64,000 bases of DNA from Amoebophrya sp. A120 (lineage: Eukaryota > Sar > Dinophyceae > Syndiniales > Amoebophryaceae): contig CAJINV010000004.1 of the NCBI GenBank assembly GCA_905178155.1, forward strand, positions 4,071,555 to 4,135,554, given 5' to 3'. The position numbers were made by a program, and so were the translations under genes. Positions 33,220-44,200 of the stretch are shown here, piece after piece; position 1 is the first letter of the stretch; each line of letters starts with the position of its first letter. The notes beneath the pieces are model-generated. The model made no database searches. It was not told the origin of the DNA and saw only the letters and a list, made by a program, of their open reading frames with translations.

Positions 33220-36200
33220 ATGCGTGGCTCATCCGGTCCTCCGCCCGGACGAGGCTCCTCGGATGGGCGCTCGTCCAAACCGCAGCGGCCCTCCGACCAG
33301 AGCCGACGCCGTGAACGGCCGGCGATTACACCACAGGACGAGTTCCCGCCACCTGGTGGTCCGTCCTCTCGTAGTATGAAACCTGGAGGATCTTCCTCAC
33401 GGTCGTCTCCTACGAAATATGACAGCAATAATCGGTCTTCAAGGGCAGGTGGTCGGGATCAACAAGCCGCGCCGCCCGAAGTGGACCACTACGCATTGCA
33501 AGCGTCGCCGCAACTCCGCTCCTCGGCTGCGCCGCCAGCCGCGGATGACGACGATCTGGAGGTGGATTATGATGATGATTTCGAGGACGCCAGCGATGAC
33601 GACGGCCAAACCTACGCACCCACGATCACGCAACCGGAGGTGAAGGCCCGACCGCCCTCCGCCGGCGGCATGATTTCGGCGGTGACAAGGCCTTTAAGCG
33701 CGAAAGCGCCGCCGATGATGGCGGGTAGTGGTCACCAGCAGCAACAGAATATGAATAATTACCGGGTACCCGCACCCGCAGCAGGTCCAGTTGTGAACGA
33801 CATCTCCGCCATCAAACAAGCGATGGAACAGGAACGAGCTACCGCGGCGCCGACCCAACAGGCACTACAGGCCGCGAAACAGCAGCAGATGCTGGAGGAA
33901 CAGGAGAAGCAAAAGCGGTTTCAGCAGATGCAGCAAGCGCAGCAAGCCGCGGCAATAAATCATGCGAAACAAGCATCGATCGTGAGTGGCTCTAGTTCTA
34001 CCTCTTACCAGCAGCGAGAAGACAATTATACCAGACAGTCCGTTATTTCGCCGAAATCTAGTCCGCCGGTGCGTCCGGTGGTTTTGACCACCACCAACTA
34101 CACCGCCGGCGTGCAGGAACTGTCCACCGTGGAGAAGCAGCAGCGGAACAAACGGGCGACGGAGCTGCGGGCTTTGATCGGGTCGAAATTAAACGTGGAA
34201 AAGCACGACTTGTTTTCGCAACGGCCGCAGCGGCGCCTGGAAATGTTTCTCCAGTCGCGCGGGCCGTATTCGTTCGCAGTGAGCAAGGGAATTCAAACCG
34301 GGGAGGAACTTCTGGAAGAAGGAGCACAGACGGAGCAGGAGATCGGTTTGGATAAGGAAACGCAGTGCCCCATGCTCGGTGGGACAGGATCTTCTTCGTC
34401 GGGCGGTGTCGGCGGGGGAGCAAGTAGTACTGGCGCGGGCACCACGAATAGTACCTCTGCCAGTACTGACCCGGGCCAGAACCAGGGTGACGCGGCAGTT
34501 TCCACCTCGTCTGGTGCCCTCGAGCAGCCGTTGGAGCAGCAGGCGAGGCTGTTGCCGTTTCTGCGACGCGTGTTCCCGCTGGTGGATGCGTCGTTGAAGA
34601 ACAAAAACCGGAATAACAAGGGGAAGTCCGGACAGAAACAGGCGGGGTTGAAGGACGGAGTCGATGCGAGCAAGCTGGTATCGACGATTTTATTCTAGTG
34701 CTAGCGCAAGTAGATTCAGACGTGAAACACTTAGGTTTTTGCGATTCTAAGTGCGTGAATTTCAATTTTTATGATATTTTTCGACCCGTTCCCGATCCCG
34801 TCCTCGCAATTTATCACAACTAAGTAAATCGAACTACCATCAGGTCGCCACTCTCACCCTGGATCTCGGAACACCAGTGGGCGCGAAGGCCATTTCCGGG
34901 TATTTGGGTGCTCCGCATTTGCTGGTGCTTTTCGACATGGCCTCCACGGCCTGGTTTCAGTCCGTTGTCGCCGTCTACCCGACCTCCGGCGGGGTTCCGT
35001 CAAAAGACGCAAAACCCACCCGCGTGTTCTTCAGTTTCGAACGCATCACCTGTTTCGACTACTGCAGCAGCAGTACGATCGTGGTCGCCGGGACGGCCGC
35101 GGGGAGTCTTCTCTTGTTTGACATGAAGACAGTTCCGAAGCGGAATGTTGTGGGGACGAGGATCGCCGCGAATGTCGAACAGCAAGCTGGAGTGCAGCTC
35201 GCGACGTCTTCAATGAAGCAACTGACCGTGAATGGTGGGGAGCAAATTTCTGTGGAGCCGGAGAATCCCAGCTTCTCCTCGGACATTTTTGCGCTGCAGC
35301 TCTTCGACGACTTGGATATCATGGACACAGAGGACGAAACCGCCCGGCCCTTCCTCGCGGAGATCGCTTCCATTACCGTGACAAACGACTTGGTGTTCTG
35401 TCTCGACATTGACGGCGCGGTGACTACTTGGCGGATTCTGAGCATTAAACAGGGGGAAACCAGACTCGTGTACACGGGGCCGCAGAAGTACGGAAAAAGC
35501 GGCGCTGGGAGCACGAAAGTAGTGGCGATCCCCCGGGAGATCTCCCCCCACAACGTTGCAGCGTATTTAACGCTCGGCTGTACAAGTGCGGAAATCCGGG
35601 TCACGAGCTCGTCCTTCGCAGGATCTGGTACCGGTTCCTCCTTCGCCTCCCAGTTCAACTTGACGGATCTGCTGTCCGCGAACTCTTCAAATTTGATCCC
35701 GAATAACTGCTGCTTCCACCCGTTCTTACCGAGCCTGTTTCTCGTTTGCTATTTAAGTGGCGATTTAGCCCTGTTCAACATGACACTGGGTGTTCCAATC
35801 ATGCATTGGCCGGCGAGTAGTTCATCATCATCTTCCGGAGCTGGTCGGGGACAAGTTGCTGGCGCTTCCCGCCACACGGCAACCTGCTTAGACGTGACGT
35901 GGTCCACCGTGCGCCCGACGGTGTTCTTCGTGTTGACGCTGGAAGCCGTGGAAGTGTGGGACTTGGCGCTGAACAGTTCGCAGGCCATGAAAACGATCAC
36001 GTTTTTACCGATATCAAAATTTACTTCTCCGTTGCAGAACTGGTGTCTGTCCGTGTTGCCGGAATCGGGTCTGCCGGTTGTGTGCTGCAGCTGCACAGGA
36101 GGTAAGAACTACAGTAAAGGTACGACAAGACAGAATCTTCAAGACGCTCAACAAGGTTCTTTCGCAGGCCGGGTCTTCGTTCTCCAGCTGGAGGAGCAGT

Positions 36201-36394
36201 TCGTGAATCCGCTGTCGGCGTACCCGGCGGAAAAACCGCATTTGCAAAACAACAAACTGTTTGACTCCTCCAATAACCTCTTCGACGCTCGAAACAAGGA
36301 CGCGCTGGCTTACATGCGGAAAGTGCTCGACGGGAAGAACAAAAGCACGAATCTGGAAATCGACATCTTGCACAAGGTGCTACTAACGGCATGA
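33220..36394 (+). CDS. DYNC2I1: WDR60-like dynein-2 intermediate chain
   Basis: Exons: 33220-34677, 34844-36101, 36168-36394, or 980 residues. The N-terminal half is disordered, with an acidic DYDDDFEDASDDD block, as in WDR60. A Gln-rich coil follows (EEQEKQKRFQQMQQAQQ). Then comes a region resembling the conserved WDR60 segment before the propeller: KHDLFSQRPQRRLEMFLQSR and IQTGEELLEEGAQTEQEIG. The second half is a degenerate WD40 propeller (FSFERITCFDYCSSSTIVVA; FHPFLPSLFLVCYLSGDLAL; DVTWSTVRPTVFFVLTLEAV). WDR60 is an intermediate chain of dynein-2, the motor for retrograde transport in cilia, which would fit a flagellated stage. Another WD-type intermediate chain is possible. Both introns are GT-AG. 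The second is only 66 nt, a multiple of 3 and free of stops, so it might also be retained. Confidence 0.6.
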
Positions 36395-37000
36395 TGAAAC
36401 AGTGGGGCGGTTGCGCATTTTTGTGCACTCCTTGTTGTATGTGGTCCTGAGGCTGATGTCCTTCACGGTAGTGTCTATAAACAGAAAGACATTGACATGC
36501 TATACGTTCTTCACGTTCAGCGGCATAAGGTGAAAAATTTCGGCAATTGCTGCGTGCTAGCGTCGATGCATTTTTCACCGCGGCAACGGGATACCTCTGG
36601 TGACTATGCGCTTCTTGTGTTTGTGTCTCTTGTCTCGAGATGAGTGAGAGGAAGTGAGTTGAAAGGCGTTCGCTTGAGAAGTTGTTCCTTGATGAACTTC
36701 TAGTTCCCTCGCTGTCGTCGACGAGGTAGAGCGGCAGACAGAGCAGAAAAAACAAAGAGACACATTGTCGTTGACGAGCGCCTGTGGATGTTGACTTCTC
36801 TGAAGCAAAGATGAAAAAGTTTCACGTCTTGTCGTGTCCGTGAGTAGTTACTGAATCAATGATATTATATAGCAAAAAACGGAACCAAGACCAACTGTGG
36901 CTGCCGAAAAACACGGCAAGATGAACAACCCTGAATTGTAAGTATCCGCAACAGCACAGTACGTAGAACTTCTACAACGAAAAAATCAACCAAGAAGAAA
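36395..37000. other. Intergenic region
   Basis: No gene is supported. An ATG at 36921 followed by a good donor (GTAAGT at 36935) could be a leader exon of the next gene, but no downstream acceptor I can see keeps its frame, so I start that gene at 37001. Confidence 0.4.
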
Positions 37001-38671
37001 ATGCAGCAACAGCGCCCCCAGATCGCGGATATCGAGAACAACCGCGGGAATGGCCCAGGCTACAGTGCCATGCCCGGGTCCTCCCAGGGCCTTTTTGCCG
37101 ACCCGCTTGGGATCCGGAATAGAAGAAGCTCGACAGGAAGTACTTCTAACGCCAACAACGATCCAGGAGCGAACGATTCCTCGAAGACGAAGATGCCCGG
37201 TACGCGCAAGTCTTTCAGCGATCACGACCGACAGCGCCAGACCTACAACAGGATCATGGCAAAATCCATGGCTGCTGGGAACAGTAACCAGGGGTCAGTC
37301 CCGTCCACAGGGAGCCAACTGAACAACGAAGGTCCAACAAGTGGAGCGCAGCAGGGCGGACTCGATTTGTCCTTCGCTGGATCAAATGCAAATGGCGGAA
37401 CAGGGGCGAAAAAAGGAGTAGACGTAAGCCGGTACGTCCAGGCGCAAAATCAGCCACAGGGCTATCGCTTCAGCGGGCAAACGACCTCGACTTCTGCCGG
37501 TGCTGCCAACATGCGCGGAGGTGCTGGTGCGGGAGGAGCGACATCAACAGCTGCTACACCGCCTAGCGATGCTGTTGCTGGTAATTTGAACAGAGGAATG
37601 AATAACCAGCAGCAACTCATCCAGGCCGTCCCTCGGAGCGGTCGCAGCGCCCGATACCGCGAGGCGGAAAAAGAGAGCCTGTTTGACTGGTCGGCGGTCG
37701 CCAACTGCTGCGGTTTGCGAGACCGTGACATACCGGCTGAAGTGGTAGCTGCGAACAACAATAACCCAATGTCGCTGCAATCATCCCAACCGAGAATGAA
37801 CAACCAGGTTACTACAACTACGGGCAGTGAGTTGAACGCGTCAAGGCAAGAGAACTACGGGGACAGCATCTTTCGCAGTGGCAGATTCGCAACCTCTACC
37901 GAGGCATCGAAAACCGCAACTGCAAACGACCCGAGCAATTTACTCGGCTATTGGCAGGAGGAGGACGAGAGTGATCTGGAGGCACAGAACAAGGAGCGGC
38001 AGAAGTTGGCCGCGAAAATCGACGCGCAGTTTAAGTCGCAGGATAATATGAAGGGAGAAACAAGTGCAGAAAGCAAAGCTGCTGCGGAGGCGAAGGCGAG
38101 CGCGGCGAAGAAAGAGGCCGCGGCGGGGAGCAGCAAGTCGCTGAAGCAGGAGCAGGAAGCGAGGAGCAAGCTGTACAACCCGCTATCATCCGGCGGAACT
38201 ACGCCGTTCAAGTGGCCAGCCTGGGCCCTCAGCAAGCGACCAGGTATGACGTGGTTGAGTTGGGCAATGTTTCAAAACTAACAAGAAGTGCCAGCAGCGT
38301 TTACTTGATATTCGCTATTGCGGCGTACTTGAACTTTATATACATCGTGCTGAAATCAACATTTGTGTAATTTGTTCACCGATTCGCATTCGCCTTCGCG
38401 CAGCATGCCTGTCCACTTCACATTGACAAACTCAGGTCTTTTGGAAGTGCGTGTCGTGGACGATGAGCATCCGAGTGGGGTGCCGCAAGTGCAGTGGCTG
38501 ATCGGGATTCCGAAGCAGAGAGTCGTGGACGAGTCGGGGGCGGACGCGTTTCTGCTCTGCGAATACGACTGGCACGGCGAACGCTTCGAGGAAGACTTTC
38601 CTCCGAGCAGCGTGCGCCGGGCGGGGCAGAAGGAAACCGTGGCGGACCTTTGGCAGTCGGGGGAAATGTAA
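37001..38671 (+). CDS. Low-complexity protein, unknown function
   Basis: Exons 37001-38243 and 38436-38671, total 492 residues. The N-terminal 240 residues are Gly/Asn/Gln/Ser-rich. A short more ordered part follows (RYREAEKESLFDWSAVANCC), then an Ala/Lys/Glu helix (SAESKAAAEAKASAAKKEAA). The second exon has a compact sequence (LLEVRVVDDEHPSGVPQVQW; FLLCEYDWHGERFEEDFPPS) that may be a small beta-rich domain. The intron has a GTATGA donor and CAG acceptor and joins CCA G to GT CTT in frame. No family is recognised. The start is the first ATG of the open frame; an upstream ATG at 36921 is discussed in the preceding region. Confidence 0.65.
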
Positions 38672-38892
38672 AGAAACAATGATATTAATATCAGCAGGTA
38701 GAACCTTGCAAATGATCTTCTGGTGCTTAGTTGCACTTATTGTAGGAAGTTTTCAGTAGTTTCGATGAAAATGAAATGTACTAGATGCTCGTCAGAAATA
38801 CACCTATGTTTCAGTTTGAAGTGAAATTCTTGTACTTCTCAATGTACGAAAGCGAACCTGGTCGTCGTGAATAAACTATCAAAAAGCTGAAG

Positions 38893-39114
38893 ATGAAGTC
38901 ACGTGGAGTGGCTGCGGCTCCTGTCAACGACACGAGAAAAACCGGCGTTCTTGTACGTATATCGTCAGCATTTAGAAGATCTTCGGCACCTAGAAATACG
39001 CTTCGCATTCCAAAAGGTTCTTTCATGGTCCTGGTCGTCTTTTTCCTTTTTGTCCTCGTGAAGATTGAAGGAGTGACAACAAATAGGAGTTGCTTGCAAA
39101 AGCTGCGTGAGTGA
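38893..39114 (+). CDS. Possible short membrane protein, uncertain
   Basis: 73 residues with one hydrophobic segment (FMVLVVFFLFVLVKIEGV) at about residues 44-61. The frame stops at TGA 39112-39114, but the same frame stays open after it and reads as a coiled helix (VKLVEELRMHQKIVERLREA) up to the repeat island at 39195. It may be a real short gene, a gene with an unspotted intron, or a gene broken by the inserted repeat. Confidence 0.3.
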   Translation: MKSRGVAAAPVNDTRKTGVLVRISSAFRRSSAPRNTLRIPKGSFMVLVVFFLFVLVKIEGVTTNRSCLQKLRE

Positions 39115-39217
39115 CGGGTCAAATTGGTTGAAGAGCTGCGAATGCACCAAAAAATCGTAGAGAGACTACGAGAAGCGATTGCAAAGCATGATCTGGTAAC
39201 CAAATGCGTGCGCGCGC

Positions 39218-39268
39218 GCGCGCAGAGCGCGCGCCGGCCCACGAAGCCGGCGCGCGCGCTCTGCGCGC
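39218..39268. repeat. GC-rich foldback at left end of the repeat island
   Basis: GCGCGCAGAGCGCGCGCCGG at the left pairs with CCGGCGCGCGCGCTCTGCGC at the right around a CCCACGAA loop, with one extra GC in the right arm. Confidence 0.8.
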
Positions 39269-39668
39269 TTGCGATATTGCTTAGCAAACGCAGCGCGAAG
39301 GCAGTTGCCGTTACCATATAGGGCAACCGCCGGGAGGCGTGAAGGTCAGGGAAATGGCCAGAAATGAAGCGGGAGAAGGGAAAAAAAGCGGACCAGATGG
39401 GAAAATGGCCAGGAGGTCAAAAATGTCGCAAAAATGGCAGAAACCAAGCGGGAGAAGGTGGAAAAAGAGCATTTTTGCGGTCTGGCCCACTTAGTATCTG
39501 AAAAAGAGGCGGACTATTTTTTGCTCCGCCCGCTGGCCAGCTGCGTTGGAGAAGCAGGCCCGCGACCTGTCCGGAAGCCTTGGGCCGCTTCGTAACTGGA
39601 AAAAGTTGGAAAAAAATGGCAAAAATTTGCTTCATAACGTGGGTGGAAGCAATCGTCGGATTTTGTCC

Positions 39669-40017
39669 AGATCACCCGGGCCGCTTGGAAAATGGGAAAA
39701 GAAGAAAAATCTTGCAAAAGCGCAATTCCTCCGCAGGCTTCGAAATTGCCAGTCAGCTGCGGTCGGTGAAAATGTGCAGATCGCCCGGGCCACTTGGAAA
39801 ATGGAAAAAGACAAAAAAATGCGCAAAAGCGCAATTCCTCCGCAGGCTTCGAAATTGCCAGTCAGCTGCGGTCGGTGAAAATGCCCAGATCGCCCGGGCC
39901 ACTTCAAAAATGGAAAAAGACAAAAAAATGCGCAAAAGCGAAATTCCTCCGCAGGCTTTGAAATTGCCAGTCAGCTGCGGTCGGTGAAAATGTGCAGGTC
40001 GCCCGGGCCACTTAGGA
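39669..40017 (+). repeat. Tandem repeat, 109-bp period
   Basis: Units begin at 39721, 39830 and 39939, each starting CGMAATTCCTCCGCAGGCTT-like and containing ATTGCCAGTCAGCTGCGGTC and CGCCCGGGCCACTT. The third unit is partial. A diverged partial copy precedes the array. Older, more decayed copies may extend left to about 39340. Confidence 0.85.
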
Positions 40018-40273
40018 ACCAAAAAAAAAGCAAAAATTAAAAAAAAACGAGAACCCTCGGCAGGCTTAGAAACTGGCCACCAAGGGTGGTCCGGCGGGCG
40101 CGCGCTTGCGCCGTACCATCGCGATTGGGAAAAAAAAACCGCACTAGAAGCGGGCGGGGGTATGTCACAAAATCCCTATTTGCCCTGGGTTGTGGGCAGA
40201 AATTCGGCATCTTCCCCGGGTCTGAAATGGCCGATTTTGGTGGCCCAGCCCGGGTTCTTTGGTTTGCGGTTTT

Positions 40274-40437
40274 CCACATACCTTCCTGGCCAGGTGGCCA
40301 GTTTGTCAATCATGCAGGGGGCTAGAAAGGATGCCCCGCTGCGAAGTTGGATCCTGCCCCCCCTCTGGCCACATACCTTCCTGGCCATGTGGCTAGTTTG
40401 TCACGCAGGGGGCTAGAAAGGATGCCCTGCTGCGAAA
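40274..40437 (+). repeat. Direct duplication, about 95-bp spacing
   Basis: CCACATACCTTCCTGGCCA starts at 40274 and again at 40369. Both copies continue through GGGGGCTAGAAAGGATGCCC and end in CTGCGAA, differing at a few bases. Confidence 0.85.
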
Positions 40438-40456
40438 TAGCAGACCGGATTTCGCC

Positions 40457-40580
40457 TTCAATGCTTATCGCAGGAGCCTGCGGGCCGCCGCGGGCGACAG
40501 TAGTTGTCCGCGGCCCTTTAGGGCCGCGGGGAAGTGGTGGAGCCCGCGGCGGCCCGCAGGCTCCTGCGATAAGCTTTGAA
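40457..40580. repeat. Long inverted repeat with nested palindrome
   Basis: The 39-nt arms 40457-40495 and 40542-40580 are reverse complements with one mismatch (core TTATCGCAGGAGCCTGCGGG). Inside the loop, CCGCGGCCCT and AGGGCCGCGG (40508-40529) form a second hairpin. The structure would form a very stable cruciform or RNA stem. Confidence 0.9.
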
Positions 40581-40698
40581 TGCGAATCCGGAAGCCCCCG
40601 ATGACCCGCGATAGATGGCAAGATTTACTTTAAGCTTAAGGGCCGCGGACAACACAGAAGAAGAAGTGGGATTCTAATTAAAAAGAAATGGTGGCGGC

Positions 40699-40749
40699 AG
40701 CCGCGCGGCGAAAGCGCGGCCCGCAGGGCCGCGCTTGCGCCGCGCGGCT
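40699..40749. repeat. GC-rich foldback at right end of the repeat island
   Basis: The 24-nt arms 40699-40722 and 40726-40749 (AGCCGCGCGGCG... and its complement) match at 23 of 24 positions around a 3-nt loop. Confidence 0.9.
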
Positions 40750-40797
40750 GGTTTGGCTTTCGCGCTGGTTAGATTTTCGCGCACGCATTTGGTTACC

Positions 40798-41299
40798 AAT
40801 ATCGCCCTCCGGGCGCGATCTTCATATCGTGTGGCGCATGGTGCTATCGAATTCGAAAGCGCATCCGCAACATGTACATGCGAATCAAATATTAAAACAA
40901 AATCAAAATTGCTCGTCGTTTTGCTTCTTCGCTTTTCCTTGGTCGTCGTGGTTCTATTCGTGTGCTCATCACGCTTACTCAAAGACCGAAGTGCAATATT
41001 CAGACCTCAGCTGGTGCCATCTGAAATTTCTTACGATGTTGAAGCATCATCAGGACGAACGGAACTGGAACCTCCGCCCGGCGACGTACCATAGTTACTT
41101 AGTAGAGCTTTTTTTGAAGTGTACCTCTACCTGTACTTTATCAAGTTCTTCGTCTTGTTTCTCTATATAAACTTTTTCGTTTTTGATCCTGGTAAGCGCT
41201 GTCCCTTCCTATGTTGAAGATGTTGCCTTCACGCTTTCTAGCGGCCTCCTGATCGCACCACCAACAGAGAAGAATTAGAAGTAGCCTGCCACTAACGCT
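40798..41299. other. Leader region of the giant Cys-rich gene
   Basis: At 41106-41191 a frame encodes a strongly hydrophobic stretch (FFEVYLYLYFIKFFVLFLY) ending at a GTAAGC donor (41192). It could be a 5' exon with a membrane segment, but no acceptor before the ATG at 41300 preserves its frame, so it is left out of the gene model. Confidence 0.35.
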
Positions 41300-44200
41300 A
41301 TGCCGCTGATCGCCTACTCCACGGAGTACACCGTGGACTATGGCCGGGCCCAGCAGGCTGGCGCGGCCGTCCTGGGCAACGCCGCGATTGCGCCGGTTGC
41401 CGACAAGTTCCGGGCGGGCTATGACAAGGTAATGAACGCGATCTCCGGGGCCGTCTGCTCCAACCAAGACCAGCTCCTGGCCGACCCGGTGATCCGGAGC
41501 ACCTGGCTGCAATCCGGGTTGGACCCCAACATGCAAATGACAGATTCCGCTGCCAACGGGATCTGCGGCCCGGCACCCCATATAGACGAGCACATGGCGC
41601 GATCTCTGTCAATACCCCGGGAGTGCAAGAACTACGTGGTGCTGCGGGCGCAGGCGGGTGAGTACGCAAAGTCTTCGATGATGGCGGATCCTGTGACTGT
41701 CGACGAGGAAAGAGACAGCGCGGAACAGGCAGCAGAGCAGGAACTTGAACAAAAGGAAGGACACGATGCAAAGCACGGTAGCGCAGCTGGAGATGATAGT
41801 ACCTCGGTGGGTGCTGCTGGTGCAGCAGAAGGTGGAGGGGCTGGAACAGACGGCGTTAAGCAGGACGCACCAGCGACAGGAGCTGGGACAGATGGTGCGG
41901 CGCAGACTTCTGAGCTCGAACTTTCGCGGGTTTCTAAAGTGCGCGGAACTGGTGGCGGTAGTACAAGCTTGTTATCTTCCGGGGGTGGTCGAGAACAAGA
42001 TGGAGATGGTTTTTATGCTGTAAAAACAAGTGGCTCAACAGATGAAGCACGTCGGTCCACTTCGTCCTTCGCAGATGGCGGGGACAGCGGGAAGAACCCA
42101 GACGAAATGAAAAACGGGGACACTGGTGGCGGGGACGGCAACGATGAAAATCAAAAACAAACTGCTGAACAAGAGAAACCTCAACAAGAACAACAATTGG
42201 ACCACGACCACGTCGAGAACCAGCAAAAAAATGAAAAGCAACAGCACGCCGCAGCCGTTCTCGAAGAGGAGGCCAAGGAGCAAGAGATCTCCGTAACGGA
42301 CGGCCAAGTCGCGGAAGAGGAACGGCAGGCAGAGGAAAGTTTGAAGGCGGAAAATACCCAAGATGAAAAACCCCCGACAATCGAGGAGATGTATGAGCAC
42401 GACGTGCCGCCAAACGTGAAACAGCAGCTCCTTGACGAACTGGTGAACATGCGCGCTTTCGTCGCCCAGGAGAAGCTCGCGGGCTACGAATACCGAAAGT
42501 TGGAGTCTTTGGAAAAGCTGTTCCGTCGGAACGATGAGTTCTCCGTGCTGAGCAAACCGAAGAATTTCGATGCATTTTATCCAGTGCAAATATGTCTGGG
42601 TCTGGAAGAATGCAAGGTTTGTCATGCAGGTTTTCCATGACCCAGGAGGCCTGGAATGCAGCACGTAGCATGACAAATTCAGTGAGATCTCTATCTTGCC
42701 TATCCTGCATGAGAAATTCCCTCTCAACTGGGTAAAAAAGGACGGCTGTTGGTAATCACGCAGTACAGATTAACTGCATGACTCAGATTTAGTATGACAA
42801 GTTCCAACCTTCCAGACATATTTGCAATGCATACATTTTACGAAGATTTGAAATCCAAGTTCGGCGAGGAGAGCACCGAGCCGCAGTTTACGGTGAAAGT
42901 TCCCGGCTTGGGGTTTGACCCGGGCTTCAAAATGCCCGAAATCAGCGTGCAGCAGCCCGATTGGCTGCTGCAAATTACCGCACCAGCGCTGGCCGCTCTG
43001 AAACTCCAGGTGGATCTGCAGCCGCCGGAATTTTACGACTTCATGCTCGACACGTTTGGCATCGACATGAAGTTGATGAAGCTCAACATCGACGGCCTGC
43101 AACTCGCCTTGACCCCGCCTTTGACGTTTGGGAAGCTGCAGGCGTGGGTGGACGGCCTCGAGGCGCCCGGGGTCCCGGGGCTGAAGGCGCCGGGGGTGCA
43201 CATGCCGACGCTGGAGAACTTTTTGCCCGCGTTGAAGAATTATTTCGGCGGCTTGGAGAAGCTCCTGGACATCAACTTATTGTTTGAAAACCCATTGGAA
43301 TATCTGAAGGCTTTGTCCCTTCCGGAGGATTTGCTGCCCTCGTTGGAAAAATTCAAGATGAACATGGGCGAGACCACCGACTTGTTGAACCAAGACTTCG
43401 CCGGGGGTAGTGGCGCCTTGCAGTCCGCGGCGGGGAGTGCGAGTCAGGGCATCAGTAGCGCCCTCGGGGGGCAGATGGGCGCCATGTTTGTCGAGCTGGC
43501 GCGGACACGGAATCTTCCGATGGGAGGGAGCGGTGGAAATACGGTTTTTTTGAAAGAGATGCAGTACCAGGATATTGTGCTTGGCCGGCAACATAAAAAT
43601 CTGCGTCATGGAAGTCTGGTGGCGGTCCCAGAGGACGAAGTACTACAACAAAGTCCTGGAACTACGACGACTTCGTTTGCAGGCCGTGGCGCAGCAGCGG
43701 CTTCTTCGGGCACCAGTACTGTTTCCGTTTCGTCATTGACGCTTCCAAAGAAGACTGGCACGGCCACCAACCAGGACAGGAGCCGAGAGCATCATGATTC
43801 TGCTTCTAGTCATAAAGGTGAACCTCTCACAAAGCCAAAGCATTACGACCACCATCACCGTGCCCGCCATCCACCCCCAGGTCTGGTCCATAACCGCGCC
43901 AGGTTCATCCGCCCCCACTCGTATTCGATACCGGGAAAGCAGCTCGTCGAGCTGGCTCAGAGACGAAGGACAAAACACGACGACGCGGCTTCGCAAAGCG
44001 GAAACAAGATGTCCGCTCCGGGCACGAGTTTTGACGATCAAGGAAGCACTGACAAGCAGAAGGAACAAGCCCCTGCTGCTGCTCGTGTGGACCCGAAAAC
44101 GCTGACCGATGAGCAGCTTGAAGCGATGTTTGCGAAGACGGAAGCGCAACAGAAACTCGATGAAGAGATCGCCGCGGCTGAAGCCAGCGCGAAACAACAC

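Larger units (their letters stand above)
39195..40797. mobile_element. Repeat island with 20-bp terminal inverted repeats
   Basis: GGTAACCAAATGCGTGCGCG at 39195-39214 is the exact reverse complement of 40778-40797. Between them lie three strong foldbacks, a 109-bp tandem array and a 95-bp duplication. No transposase-like frame is visible, so if mobile it would be non-autonomous. No clear target-site duplication flanks it. Confidence 0.65.

Noticed and set aside
36921-36934. Short leader exon for the 37001 gene
   Set aside because: ATG and a GTAAGT donor are present, but the phase does not match any nearby AG.
39669-40017. CRISPR array
   Set aside because: The 109-bp units are direct tandem copies with no separate spacers, in a eukaryotic context.
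41106-41192. 5' exon with a membrane segment for the Cys-rich gene
   Set aside because: The hydrophobic frame and GTAAGC donor are attractive, but every acceptor before 41300 breaks the frame or meets a stop.
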